DNA of 58,359 nucleotides from Chloroflexota bacterium. Its GTDB lineage: Bacteria > Chloroflexota > Dehalococcoidia > Lucifugimonadales > QGNO01. The notes under the pieces are model-generated. The model was not told the origin of the DNA. It did not search any database and saw only the letters and a program-made list of their open reading frames with translations. Made by a program: the position numbers and the translations under genes. This document shows, in pieces, positions 34,361-42,957 of this stretch (within the stretch, counting starts at the first letter, position 1; each line of letters starts with the position of its first letter). Location: positions 1 through 58,359 of the forward strand of contig QGNO01000008.1 of NCBI GenBank assembly GCA_003228195.2. The letters are read 5' to 3'.

Positions 34361-35629
34361 TCAGCGTACGACTCTATCAACAGCCTTAATAGGCTTTCGC
34401 AAAAATAACACGGCGACCACAGCAATACCGGCTACAGCTGCAAAAGTCAAAAGGGCGAATGAATAACTTTCCGTGGTATCAAACACCCATCCAGCAAAAA
34501 CAGGAGTTATCAGCCCAATCATGCCAACAGTCTGTAAAAGCCCGTTCAATGTAGCAAACGCCTTGCGCCCAAAGTACTCACCTATTATTGAATGATTCAC
34601 TGGAGCCGTGCTTTCCCCAAGTGCCATAAAAAACGCGAAGACAACAAGAGGTCCAATGCCATGGAAATTAACTATCGTCAGCATAGCGATCACCGTCCCT
34701 ACATGCCCAATGAGAAGGATAGGTCCTTTATTGAATCGATCACCTAGCCATCCGAAGGTCAGTATTAAAGGTACAGCCAAAAATGCCATAAGGCCTAGTA
34801 AATTGGCTCCTCCCTGCTCACTTAAACCCTTCCAGACGAAGATCGGTATCACATGAACCCTTACCCCCTGATTCAAAGAAAGCCTTACCATAGTGCTAAA
34901 TGCTATAAGCCAATAGGAAGGTGTAAACAAGGCCTCCCTGAAGGTAAAATCCGCAGTTGCCTCCTCGCCCTCTGTGGCTGTTGTGCCCTGATCAGACCTC
35001 TCTAGAGGTTCTCCGGGACGCATGCCATCTGGCAACAAGCCCATGGATTCTGGTGACCGACGTATCAAGAAAGCCGGTGGAAGTGTCACGACGAGAGTAA
35101 CTATCGCTGCTAATACGGCACCACTTCTCCATCCATAATTCAGCACAATGAAAGCCACAACTGGTGTAGAAAGGGCAGCTCCTAGCCTGATGGATCCAGA
35201 AAACAGGCTCAATACACGAGTTCTATATCTTACAAACCAAAGATTAGCGACCGCGTGCATTGCATGGGCTCCCGCTATATTAGAGGAAGGAGATATCATT
35301 AACAGATAAATTATTGCGTAAGCCCAGTAGCTTTGTGCCATGGCCAAAAGGATGAATCCCAAACTACCTACAATGATTCCAAGTACCGTAGGAAAGCGAG
35401 GCCCATATCGGTCAATCAGCCAACCCGCTATGGGTGACTCGATACCACCCTCAAGACGAGCTATCGAAAAAATCAGAGACAAAGCTGCCCTACTAACTCC
35501 AAGCTCCTGGGACACAGGTAGAAAGAAAATAGGTACGGTGGATTGGCGTATCGACCCAAATCCATTGACAACCATACCGATCGTAGCCATCCACCATGCA
35601 TAGTGAGTCTTTCTAATCCGATTAATCAT
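34361..35629 (-). CDS. MFS transporter, OFA-like (paralogue of the 44039 carrier)
   Basis: A 422-aa, 12-helix carrier. The N-terminal His-Tyr-Ala-Trp-Trp, the Gly-Gly-Ile-Glu-Ser-Pro loop, and Asp-Arg-Tyr-Gly-Pro-Arg are present. The long identical run His-Ala-Val-Ala-Asn-Leu-Trp-Phe-Val-Arg-Tyr-Arg-Thr-Arg-Val-Leu-Ser is shared with the carrier at 44039-45343, as are Pro-Glu-Ser-Met-Gly-Leu-Leu-Pro-Asp and Ala-Pro-Val-Asn-His-Ser-Ile-Ile-Gly. The two are clear paralogues. Substrate is probably an organic anion; the direction of transport is unknown. Start ATG at 35629. Confidence 0.85.
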   Translation of the reverse strand: MINRIRKTHYAWWMATIGMVVNGFGSIRQSTVPIFFLPVSQELGVSRAALSLIFSIARLEGGIESPIAGWLIDRYGPRFPTVLGIIVGSLGFILLAMAQSYWAYAIIYLLMISPSSNIAGAHAMHAVANLWFVRYRTRVLSLFSGSIRLGAALSTPVVAFIVLNYGWRSGAVLAAIVTLVVTLPPAFLIRRSPESMGLLPDGMRPGEPLERSDQGTTATEGEEATADFTFREALFTPSYWLIAFSTMVRLSLNQGVRVHVIPIFVWKGLSEQGGANLLGLMAFLAVPLILTFGWLGDRFNKGPILLIGHVGTVIAMLTIVNFHGIGPLVVFAFFMALGESTAPVNHSIIGEYFGRKAFATLNGLLQTVGMIGLITPVFAGWVFDTTESYSFALLTFAAVAGIAVVAVLFLRKPIKAVDRVVR

Positions 35630-35703
35630 TAGTTAAAGCCCATAATAGCAATTAGAAGTTAGTGTACCATCAATATACGGGACTTCATGGAAGGGATAGT
35701 TCA

Positions 35704-36576
35704 CTAGTTAAGATACATAGAAAGTGATGGTCCCAATACACCTCTTATGACGAGGGAAACCTTACCTCCTATCATTATTTGATCTGATCGAGTATCGGTA
35801 AAAAGTAAAGACGGCCTTCCAATCTCATACCCTTGTCCAACAATCAACTCCTTCGCATCCGAAGATTCTGGGTAAGAGTGCTCAAGTGCCCAGGCGGAAA
35901 AACAACCACAAGCAGAACCCGTTGCGGGATCTTCCGGCACTGCTTTCTCGGCTATCATACTTCTCGCAGCTATTTGGTGTGTCCTATCTCTACCAGATGC
36001 CGTAACGGCGTAGATACCTTTAACACCAATTTCCGCACAATAATCCAGTAGCGCAGAACCACCATGAGACGCATTTTGCAAGGCTTGAACAGATTCAAGC
36101 GGGAGTATTAAGAACGGAATACCTGTACTCACTATCTGTGCAGGGAATCTCTGGTCTACCGCATCCAAATTCAAGCTGAGAACGCGAGCTGCATAAATAG
36201 GATCTACTGTCTCTCCAAACGAAGCACTTTGCTGATTCATCCATAAGATTCCATCTTGCATATGTACTGGAATGTCACCGGCGTAACACCTCAGAACAAC
36301 CTCTGAAACACCTTCTAGGAAATTATCCATAACGTGGAAAGCGGTTCCGAGTGTGGGATGTCCGGCAAAAGGCAATTCTTCGGATGGCGTAAATATTCGA
36401 TAAGGCCATATGCCATCCTCTTCATTGCCAAGAAATACAGACTCAGCGTAGTTCATCTCTTTGGCAAGTTTTTGCATGTTTGAATCTGAAATGCCAAAAA
36501 GACCAGTAAATACCGCTAGTTGATTGCCAGTCATCGGACCGACGTTGAACACATCGTATGTGTGTACAGTTTTCAT
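35704..36576 (-). CDS. PhzF-family epimerase/isomerase
   Basis: A 290-aa protein of the PhzF (phenazine biosynthesis-like) fold, two diaminopimelate-epimerase-like halves. The catalytic Glu lies in Asn-Tyr-Ala-Glu-Ser-Val-Phe (about 45). The Phe-Ala-Gly-His-Pro-Thr-Leu-Gly-Thr-Ala motif is near 75, and Glu-Asp-Pro-Ala-Thr-Gly-Ser-Ala-Cys-Gly-Cys near 215-225 forms the second anion loop. No other phenazine genes are nearby, so this is a generic family member with an unknown substrate. Confidence 0.88.
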   Translation of the reverse strand: MKTVHTYDVFNVGPMTGNQLAVFTGLFGISDSNMQKLAKEMNYAESVFLGNEEDGIWPYRIFTPSEELPFAGHPTLGTAFHVMDNFLEGVSEVVLRCYAGDIPVHMQDGILWMNQQSASFGETVDPIYAARVLSLNLDAVDQRFPAQIVSTGIPFLILPLESVQALQNASHGGSALLDYCAEIGVKGIYAVTASGRDRTHQIAARSMIAEKAVPEDPATGSACGCFSAWALEHSYPESSDAKELIVGQGYEIGRPSLLFTDTRSDQIMIGGKVSLVIRGVLGPSLSMYLN

Positions 36577-36673
36577 AAGGATACCCTCTAAACACTCTGC
36601 CTCAGTGTGGCAATCAAGAGGGATGCTGTCTTTTCGCAGAACTCACCGGGGCAACATTGGTGTATACTAGCAC

Positions 36674-36721
36674 TATACGGCAAGCGTATATGGAATCAAA
36701 CTAGTGGCTTTGAAGCCACTA
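36674..36721. promoter_or_regulatory. Two adjacent palindromes in divergent intergenic region
   Basis: TATACG (36674-36679) and CGTATA (36685-36690) form a 6-bp inverted repeat around a 5-bp centre. A second near-perfect palindrome spans 36702-36721 with 9-bp arms and a 2-bp centre. They lie between the divergent phzF-like and PH-domain genes and look like an operator and a hairpin. The second palindrome lacks a T tract on either side. Confidence 0.45.
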
Positions 36722-36793
36722 ATATCGTAGCCGAGGCACGGGCCATTTGCTAGCGTAAGCGATCGCTCAATCCTGCCATAAGCTGAGTCAAAC

Positions 36794-37249
36794 ATGAATG
36801 ACAATGAGCAAACTAGCCTTAATCAGATAGAGATATCTGATGACGCAATTGTGGTTCTTCAATCCAACTGGGCCTGGATGTGGTCTGCAGCGCCTTGGAT
36901 TGTGCTTTTTGGAATAGCGACTGCTTTTGATCTGTTCACATTTGGCGTGTTGCCAATGGTACTCGCAACAATTGTGATTATTCCCAGCTACATGAGTTTT
37001 CGAAAAACAGCTTACATCTTGACGGATACCCATGTAATCATCCAACAAGGAACTATGTTTGGCTCACAGCAGGTAGAGGTCGAAATAGCTAACTTAAGCG
37101 ATCTTTTGGAACTCCCTGGAATGTTTGGAAGGTCACTAGGGTACACTGGCATCCACCTTGTATTGAAGGATGGACGAATAGCAGCTCTCAGATATGTACC
37201 ACTAAAAGCGCCTTTGACACAACATGTCAAATCACGCCTAGGCGAGTAG
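36794..37249 (+). CDS. Bacterial PH-domain (bPH2/YdbS-like) membrane protein
   Basis: A 151-aa protein. Two hydrophobic helices (about 28-47 and 51-70) are followed by a bacterial pleckstrin-homology-like domain. The core wording Ala-Tyr-Ile-Leu-Thr-Asp-Thr-His-Val-Ile-Ile-Gln-Gln-Gly and Glu-Ile-Ala-Asn-Leu-Ser-Asp-Leu matches the YdbS/DUF304 pattern. The role of such proteins is largely unknown; some act in the stress response or membrane homeostasis. It stands alone, convergent with an MFS gene. Confidence 0.75.
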   Translation: MNDNEQTSLNQIEISDDAIVVLQSNWAWMWSAAPWIVLFGIATAFDLFTFGVLPMVLATIVIIPSYMSFRKTAYILTDTHVIIQQGTMFGSQQVEVEIANLSDLLELPGMFGRSLGYTGIHLVLKDGRIAALRYVPLKAPLTQHVKSRLGE

Positions 37250-37298
37250 GCATTCCAACCCATAGCTCTACCGACCGTAGTACTACAAAATTTGGCAG

Positions 37299-38615
37299 TT
37301 ACTGAATTTGCCGTAGCCGCGGATATGTAACAAACATTACCACTGCTACCGCCACACAACCGGACCCGAAAATGATCTGCGCCAGTTGACTTCCTACTGC
37401 CGCAGCAAGAAATCCTGCCAATGCGCCTCCAAGGGCCGCCATGGCTCTATCCATACTCAACAATCCGATAACCCTGCCTCTGATCTGATCTGGGGACACT
37501 TCTATGAGAATGGCATTTGTAAGCGGGAAAAGCCCGGATTGAGTGGTGCCCATTAGAAGAGCCATTATGAACACCAAGGGCAGTGACCCTAAGTAAGTAA
37601 CGCCCGCTAAACCTATAAATAGCAAACCCGACACGGCCATCATTGCAAGCATCATCAAGCCGCGGTATTTGCTAGGATTCAGAAACGCGAGTACAAGGGC
37701 TCCGATTAAACCACCGAGACCAGTTATAGACATCAAATACCCGAATCCAACATCGCCTATATCTAGCACCTGCTTCGCAAACAAAGGGGCAAACACCTGC
37801 ATGAAAGCCATTCCGAAAATCGCGTAGCCGATCCCAATAATTAAGACACCTCGTATTGTCGCATTGCCCCAGGCAAACCGGATGCTCTCATTGAAATCCG
37901 TTACTATGTGCCTAATTCCACGATAAACCTGCCTTTCATGATCCGGCACATTCAAGAACCAAGTGAAAATAACGGCCCCTGCGTAAAGAAATACTACCGT
38001 GGCGAAAGCTGCGCTTGTACTTCCAAGCCCTATAATCAAGCCAGCTGCTGCTGCCCCTGCAATTCTCATAACCTGCACACTGCCCATTGTTAAGGCCACT
38101 GCGTTGGTTACTAAGTTATGTGGGACAATACTGGGTATAATGGCCCTACGCGCGGGTTGATCAAACGCCATGGACGCTCCCCGCAAAAAAGTGAAGACGT
38201 ATAGCTCCCACATCACTAGTAGATCCATAATTAAGAGGGCAGCGAAAAGCGCGCTTAATACTAAGACCACTACCTTAGTCACAAGCATTACTAGACGTCT
38301 ATTAAAGTTGTCGGCGAAAATGCCCGCGACTAATCCGAATACGACTGCTGGCGCGGTACGTGTGGCCATTATCAGACCTAAGTGAACTGCGGAACCACCA
38401 GTTAAGTCTAGTACCAACAAGGGCAATGCCACCATCTCTAACCATAGTCCACCGGCATGTGTAACCTGACCAAACCAAAGATAAAGAAAGTTCTGGTACT
38501 TGAGCGATGCAAATGTGGTGCTAATATAATTGCGAAACGGCACCCGCGGGGAATTCAGTTTAATATTTCTTTCACTAACCAGCTGTTTTGTTGAATTCTT
38601 TCTAGGGCTTGGCAC
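37299..38615 (-). CDS. MFS exporter, MFS_3/EntS-like
   Basis: A 438-aa, 12-helix major facilitator of a different branch from the four OFA-like carriers here. A cytoplasmic N-tail leads to Phe-Leu-Tyr-Leu-Trp-Phe-Gly-Gln. The helix 2-3 loop is Asp-Asn-Phe-Asn-Arg-Arg, and Phe-Asp-Gln-Pro-Ala-Arg-Arg-Ala-Ile follows helix 4, as in enterobactin-exporter-like MFS_3 proteins. The start is GTG without a strong ribosome binding site. It probably exports a hydrophobic or siderophore-like small molecule, by family analogy only. Confidence 0.82.
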   Translation of the reverse strand: MPSPRKNSTKQLVSERNIKLNSPRVPFRNYISTTFASLKYQNFLYLWFGQVTHAGGLWLEMVALPLLVLDLTGGSAVHLGLIMATRTAPAVVFGLVAGIFADNFNRRLVMLVTKVVVLVLSALFAALLIMDLLVMWELYVFTFLRGASMAFDQPARRAIIPSIVPHNLVTNAVALTMGSVQVMRIAGAAAAGLIIGLGSTSAAFATVVFLYAGAVIFTWFLNVPDHERQVYRGIRHIVTDFNESIRFAWGNATIRGVLIIGIGYAIFGMAFMQVFAPLFAKQVLDIGDVGFGYLMSITGLGGLIGALVLAFLNPSKYRGLMMLAMMAVSGLLFIGLAGVTYLGSLPLVFIMALLMGTTQSGLFPLTNAILIEVSPDQIRGRVIGLLSMDRAMAALGGALAGFLAAAVGSQLAQIIFGSGCVAVAVVMFVTYPRLRQIQ

Positions 38616-38738
38616 TTAAACTATGCCTCATAATCTCGGACTACTACTTTCACCACAAATAATGTCAAAATCATACCCTCAATATATTAGCAAGTATCTG
38701 ATAAACCAACGTCAAAACAAATCAAATACATTTTCATT

Positions 38739-38767
38739 TTGACTGCATGAGTTACCTAAGTTAGAAT
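38739..38767 (+). promoter_or_regulatory. Sigma-70 promoter for the GT20 gene
   Basis: TTGACT at 38739-38744 and TAGAAT at 38762-38767 are separated by exactly 17 bp, 79 bp before the start codon. This is the best promoter match seen in the window. Confidence 0.65.
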
Positions 38768-38846
38768 CAAATTGAGCAAAAAACACCCGTGACACAATGG
38801 TCAAATCATACTACACCAACCTCTTTGCAGTTGCCATGGAGCAAAT

Positions 38847-40334
38847 ATGTGGACACCCGAAACCCTAAGTAGTCTAGCCAGCGAAAAGTTCGAGGGCACT
38901 CCTCTGATTGTGGTCTCTAACCGAGAACCTTACGTGCATACCAAAGATAATGGCGTCGTTGAGTGGTCTCAGCCCGCTAGTGGCGTCACGGCCGGGTTAG
39001 ATCCAATTCTCCAAGCTTGTGGAGGCACTTGGATCGCTCAGGGTGTTGGAGAAGCAGATTTTGAGGTTGCTGATTCTCAAAACAAAGTTGCCGTTCCACC
39101 AGACAACCCACGATATACTTTGAAGCGGGTTAGGCTTTCGGAAAGCGACCGAAAGGGATTCTATGATGGTATGTCTAACAACGGGCTCTGGCCCCTCTGT
39201 CATGTAGCTTACACTAGCCCTATATTTAAAGAATCGGATTGGGAGTCATATAAGAAGGTAAACCGTATATTCGCAGACGCTATATTGGAGGAGATCAAAG
39301 GAAGATCAGCGTTTGTTTTCATACAGGATTACCATTTTGCTCTTTTAGCACGTTACCTAAAGTTAGATAATCCATCCATAATCACAGCCCAATTCTGGCA
39401 TATACCCTGGCCAGACCCTGAGGTATTAGCCCGTTGCCCGTGGCAAGAAGAAATTCTCGAAGGACTGCTTGGCAATGACCTGCTTGCTTTTCATACCACT
39501 TATTATGGGACTAACTTCTTAAACTCAGTTGAGCGTGCCACAGAATCCCGAATTGATTATGACTATCGACACATATTCATGGGCGGCCACAGGACTTCCG
39601 TCCGGGCATTTCCGATGGGTGTGGATTTTGAATCAATAAATGAACAGGCTAAGCACAAAGAGGTAGGGAATGAAGTCCTTCGCCTAAAGGAAGAAATGGG
39701 ACTAGCCGACAAGTTTATCGGGGTCGGCTTAGATAGGCTGGACTACACTAAAGGGGTCTTGGAGAGACTTAACGCGATAGATCGGCTTCTAGAACTTAAT
39801 CCGGAATACAAAAATCGACTCGTTTTTCTTCAACTAGGTGCGGCAAGCCGTATGCAAGTCGACAGCTACAGAGACATCAATGATGAGATTAATAGGCTGA
39901 TTGAGCGGATCAATATCAAGTACGGCAATGATGTATGGACTCCAGTAATTAGATTTTCAGAGGATCCCGGACACACAATGCGAATGGCAACCCGTGTAAT
40001 GGCTGATTTCTATGTTGTGAGTTCTTTGCACGACGGCATGAACCTAGTGGCAAAGGAATTTGTGGCAAGTAGACACGATGAAGGAGGCTCACTTATCCTG
40101 AGCCCATTCACCGGGGCTGCCGATGAATTGAGAGATGCATTTGTGGTCAACCCATATGCCACAGATGAATTCGCCAGGACGATAGATTCAGCTATAAAGG
40201 CTTCTCCACAAGAAAAGAGACGTAGAATAATATCGATGCGTTCGGTAGTCCGCGATAACACCATATATAAGTGGGCGGCAGATCTGATAACTGCCATGAC
40301 GGAATTCGAGAATCAGCCAATCAGAGTAGGCTAA
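38847..40334 (+). CDS. GT20 trehalose-6-phosphate synthase-like glycosyltransferase
   Basis: A 495-aa retaining glycosyltransferase of family 20, which joins a nucleotide-sugar glucose to a phosphorylated acceptor. The N-terminal Val-Val-Ser-Asn-Arg-Glu-Pro-Tyr and Ile-Gln-Asp-Tyr-His are seen, as are the phosphate-binding Arg and Lys in [10 protein letters not shown], and the [13 protein letters not shown] donor loop. The segment Asn-Gly-Leu-Trp-Pro-Leu-Cys-His and a Gly-Thr-Trp-Ile-Ala-Gln-Gly loop replace the usual OtsA wording, so the acceptor may be glycerol-3-phosphate or another compound. No trehalose-phosphate phosphatase lies nearby. GGAG precedes the ATG. Confidence 0.82.
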   Translation: MWTPETLSSLASEKFEGTPLIVVSNREPYVHTKDNGVVEWSQPASGVTAGLDPILQACGGTWIAQGVGEADFEVADSQNKVAVPPDNPRYTLKRVRLSESDRKGFYDGMSNNGLWPLCHVAYTSPIFKESDWESYKKVNRIFADAILEEIKGRSAFVFIQDYHFALLARYLKLDNPSIITAQFWHIPWPDPEVLARCPWQEEILEGLLGNDLLAFHTTYYGTNFLNSVERATESRIDYDYRHIFMGGHRTSVRAFPMGVDFESINEQAKHKEVGNEVLRLKEEMGLADKFIGVGLDRLDYTKGVLERLNAIDRLLELNPEYKNRLVFLQLGAASRMQVDSYRDINDEINRLIERINIKYGNDVWTPVIRFSEDPGHTMRMATRVMADFYVVSSLHDGMNLVAKEFVASRHDEGGSLILSPFTGAADELRDAFVVNPYATDEFARTIDSAIKASPQEKRRRIISMRSVVRDNTIYKWAADLITAMTEFENQPIRVG

Positions 40335-41161
40335 ATTAGAGAATACTCAGCCTCGGTTTGTCTAACTACTCCCTCAACCACAAGCTTGTATAAATGAGTG
40401 CGTACATTACGGGCTGCGGCTTCTTTTAAACCCGTTCTCAAGTTCTTAGGGTAAACCTCATCCACTATTGCATAAACTTCCGTATGGCCTGCACTCAAGG
40501 CAGTTACTATCTGTTTCTCCCGTTGTTGACGATGATCGATGTAATGCTTTATGTAGTCTGCCCCATTTTCAATCAACTTCCCGTGAGCCGGAAATACTTT
40601 GTCTACTTGAAAACTAGCCAGTAACTGTAAAGATCGCATATAACTAGAAAGGTCTCTTACTGAAGACGATGATCCACCCAAGACTGTGTCTCCGGTGAAC
40701 ATAACCTTATCTTGAGCAAGATAAAAACATGTGTGGTCTATTTCGTGCCCAGGTGTGAATAAAGCCCGTAAGGTTGCGCCACCACCAGTCCTTATAAGTT
40801 CCCTAGATCTAAATTTTTCCACTACATCTGATCCCAGCATTTTCTCAAGTCTTGGCGCCAGACTTGGATGACATCTAACTGGACAATTCATGGCCTCCTG
40901 AAGTCTATCTGATCCGCCTATATGATCTCCATGACCGTGCGTTATCAGTATAGCGCTTACCTTAGGACTACCTAACTGTTCATAGTATTTCAAAATCCCC
41001 TGAGTCCAATCGCGGTAATGCTCTCCTGTATCTACCAGAACCATATCTTCGGCTGGATCACCAACGAAATATATGTTGGTGCCGCCCGCATGCATTAAAC
41101 CAAATCCTTCTATGGCCTCCTCTATAAAAAATCTGTAGACATGCTTAGATATCTGGCTCAT
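40331..41161 (-). CDS. LACTB2-like MBL-fold hydrolase with C-terminal winged helix
   Basis: A 276-aa metallo-beta-lactamase-fold protein. His-Gly-His-Gly-Asp-His lies at 75-80. Thr-Pro-Gly-His-Glu-Ile-Asp-His-Thr is followed by Phe-Thr-Gly-Asp-Thr-Val-Leu-Gly, which supplies the bridging Asp, and by Phe-Pro-Ala-His-Gly. The segment Asp-Leu-Ser-Ser-Tyr-Met-Arg-Ser-Leu and an about 60-residue C-terminal winged-helix-like domain are typical of the LACTB2 / Rv2581-like group, some of which cut single-stranded RNA. Its last four bases overlap the end of the convergent GT20 gene. Confidence 0.82.
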   Translation of the reverse strand: MSQISKHVYRFFIEEAIEGFGLMHAGGTNIYFVGDPAEDMVLVDTGEHYRDWTQGILKYYEQLGSPKVSAILITHGHGDHIGGSDRLQEAMNCPVRCHPSLAPRLEKMLGSDVVEKFRSRELIRTGGGATLRALFTPGHEIDHTCFYLAQDKVMFTGDTVLGGSSSSVRDLSSYMRSLQLLASFQVDKVFPAHGKLIENGADYIKHYIDHRQQREKQIVTALSAGHTEVYAIVDEVYPKNLRTGLKEAAARNVRTHLYKLVVEGVVRQTEAEYSLI

Positions 41162-41194
41162 CTAGCTAAATTCCTCTATCTTATCCATAAAGTG

Positions 41195-41860
41195 TTAATA
41201 AGTTCGATTTATCTCCCACCACCCGTGAAATCTGGTGGTGGGAAGCTCGCCTTTGTCAAAAAGATCTCTCGCCTTGGAATACTCATCTTTTACTACGTCT
41301 ATCAATTCTTCTTCTGTTTCATTGTTATGGATAACAAGATCCGCGGCTGGCTCACGAGTCTCCCAGGAGACTTGGCTGGCAAGTCTTTGATTGGCGTCTT
41401 CGGCAGACAAATTGTTTCTCTTCATCAATCTACTTTGCGTCGTGTCTTGATCAGTCGCAATCAGCCATGTAACGTCGCACCATTGGCCGTGGCCTCGCTC
41501 TACATAATTGACAGCTTCGAGAACAGCCGTGTCAATATCCTTCAAATCATTGCGCCAGAACTCTACCTGTTTACGAACCTCTGAAGTCATGTCTCCGATC
41601 GCGTCAGTTAGGCTGTTCATCTTATCAGCATCGCCGAATACTTTCGCCCCTAGAACTCGCCTGTTAATGTACCCATCCTCACCTATGACGTCCTCTCCAA
41701 AGATAGCGACAATCCTGTCAAACGCAGGCTTGCCAGGGTCATACATGCGATGTACAAGCTTATCTACATCACAATGCACAGCACCCAGACTCACAAGAGT
41801 TTCACACACCAACGTTTTCCCAGTAGCAATAGATCCAGTAACTCCTATGACCAGCGGCAT
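41195..41860 (-). CDS. coaE: Dephospho-CoA kinase
   Basis: The last step of coenzyme A synthesis, phosphorylating the ribose 3'-OH of dephospho-CoA. The 221-aa product has the P-loop Gly-Val-Thr-Gly-Ser-Ile-Ala-Thr-Gly-Lys-Thr at 6-16, Asp-Val-Asp-Lys-Leu-Val-His for substrate binding, Ile-Asn-Arg-Arg-Val-Leu-Gly, and an Arg-Leu-Met-Lys-Arg-Asn lid segment. AAGGAG precedes the ATG. It lies 33 bp upstream of the LACTB2-like gene on the same strand. Confidence 0.92.
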   Translation of the reverse strand: MPLVIGVTGSIATGKTLVCETLVSLGAVHCDVDKLVHRMYDPGKPAFDRIVAIFGEDVIGEDGYINRRVLGAKVFGDADKMNSLTDAIGDMTSEVRKQVEFWRNDLKDIDTAVLEAVNYVERGHGQWCDVTWLIATDQDTTQSRLMKRNNLSAEDANQRLASQVSWETREPAADLVIHNNETEEELIDVVKDEYSKARDLFDKGELPTTRFHGWWEINRTY

Positions 41861-41969
41861 ACTTAACTCCTTATCAAATGGCTCGAGTGCATGTTAATGA
41901 TCCTTATGAGAAGTTGCAATTTGTAGTATGGTCTATTCAATAACGTCGCAGCAAAATAGTGAGGTGATC

Positions 41970-42911
41970 ATGACCACAGTGAATACAGTTCTAGGAACAA
42001 TAGATAGCTCAGAATTAGGATACACTTTGGTCCACGAACATGTTCTTAGTACATCAGCAGGGTTAAAAGAGGTATACCCCGAATTCATAGACCGGGAAGG
42101 AACTGCCGCCTCTGCGACAACCCATCTTAAAGAATCTAATAGTGAAGGTGTCTCCAGTATTATCGATATGGCGCCTTTCGACTTGGGCCGAGACGTCCTT
42201 TTGCTGAAGGAAGTTTCGAAAAATAGTAAGGTGAATATTATTACTACCACCGGTAGTTGGCTTGTTCCACCACGCGAGTTCGTAGGCACAAATCCTGATT
42301 TAATCGCGCCCCTATACGTCCGTGAAGTGGTAGAGGGAATCGAAGGCACTGGCATTAAAGCCGGGGTCATTAAGTTGGCCACTGACAAGGAAGGTATAAC
42401 AGATAGATTTGAATCGGTAAGCAGAGCGGTGGCGAGGGCACAACTCGAGACAGGAGTCCCGATCCTTACGCATACCTTCTCACCAGCTTTCGTAGGGAAT
42501 GAACAAGTACAGATATTTAAGGAAGAAGGAGTGGCCCTAAACCGCGTATGTATAGGCCACAGTAACGACACCACAAATGTAGACTATCTAAAAGGATTGC
42601 TTGACCAGGGAGTTTGGTTGGGGCTTGACCACTTTCCAGGTTCTGATCCGGACTGGGAAACCCGGACGCTGGTAATCAAACAACTTATCGATCAAGGGTA
42701 TGGGAACCGGATAATGCTCTCTCATGACTTTAACATGCGACAGCACAGAGGCAATATTGAGGAAAGGACCGCTCGATGGGAAAGAAATCCAGACGGATAT
42801 CTATTCATAAAACGCCACGTGTTACCGAGGCTTATTGAGTTAGGGGTATCAGAAAAAAGTGCTACAGCATTAAATGAAGAAAATGTTAAACGATTCTTTG
42901 AAGGAAGCTGA
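41970..42911 (+). CDS. Phosphotriesterase-family metal hydrolase
   Basis: A 313-aa amidohydrolase-fold protein of the phosphotriesterase-like lactonase family. The metal ligands appear in order: Val-His-Glu-His near residue 25, the carboxylated-Lys candidate in Gly-Val-Ile-Lys-Leu-Ala, Thr-His-Thr-Phe, Ile-Gly-His-Ser-Asn-Asp, and Leu-Ser-His-Asp. I chose the ATG at 41970 because GAGGTG lies just upstream; an earlier ATG at 41928 would add 14 residues with no family match. It is followed by an LDH2-type dehydrogenase on the same strand. By family analogy it probably opens a lactone or cleaves a phosphoester. Confidence 0.87.
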   Translation: MTTVNTVLGTIDSSELGYTLVHEHVLSTSAGLKEVYPEFIDREGTAASATTHLKESNSEGVSSIIDMAPFDLGRDVLLLKEVSKNSKVNIITTTGSWLVPPREFVGTNPDLIAPLYVREVVEGIEGTGIKAGVIKLATDKEGITDRFESVSRAVARAQLETGVPILTHTFSPAFVGNEQVQIFKEEGVALNRVCIGHSNDTTNVDYLKGLLDQGVWLGLDHFPGSDPDWETRTLVIKQLIDQGYGNRIMLSHDFNMRQHRGNIEERTARWERNPDGYLFIKRHVLPRLIELGVSEKSATALNEENVKRFFEGS

Positions 42912-42957
42912 AAAAGGCCTTGGGTCCTATAAAACTGGCATCTACAAACTATAAGAA

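Noticed and set aside
38847-40334. Assigning the GT20 gene as otsA with certainty
   Set aside because: The acceptor-side motifs differ from OtsA and no otsB is nearby, so only the family is stated.
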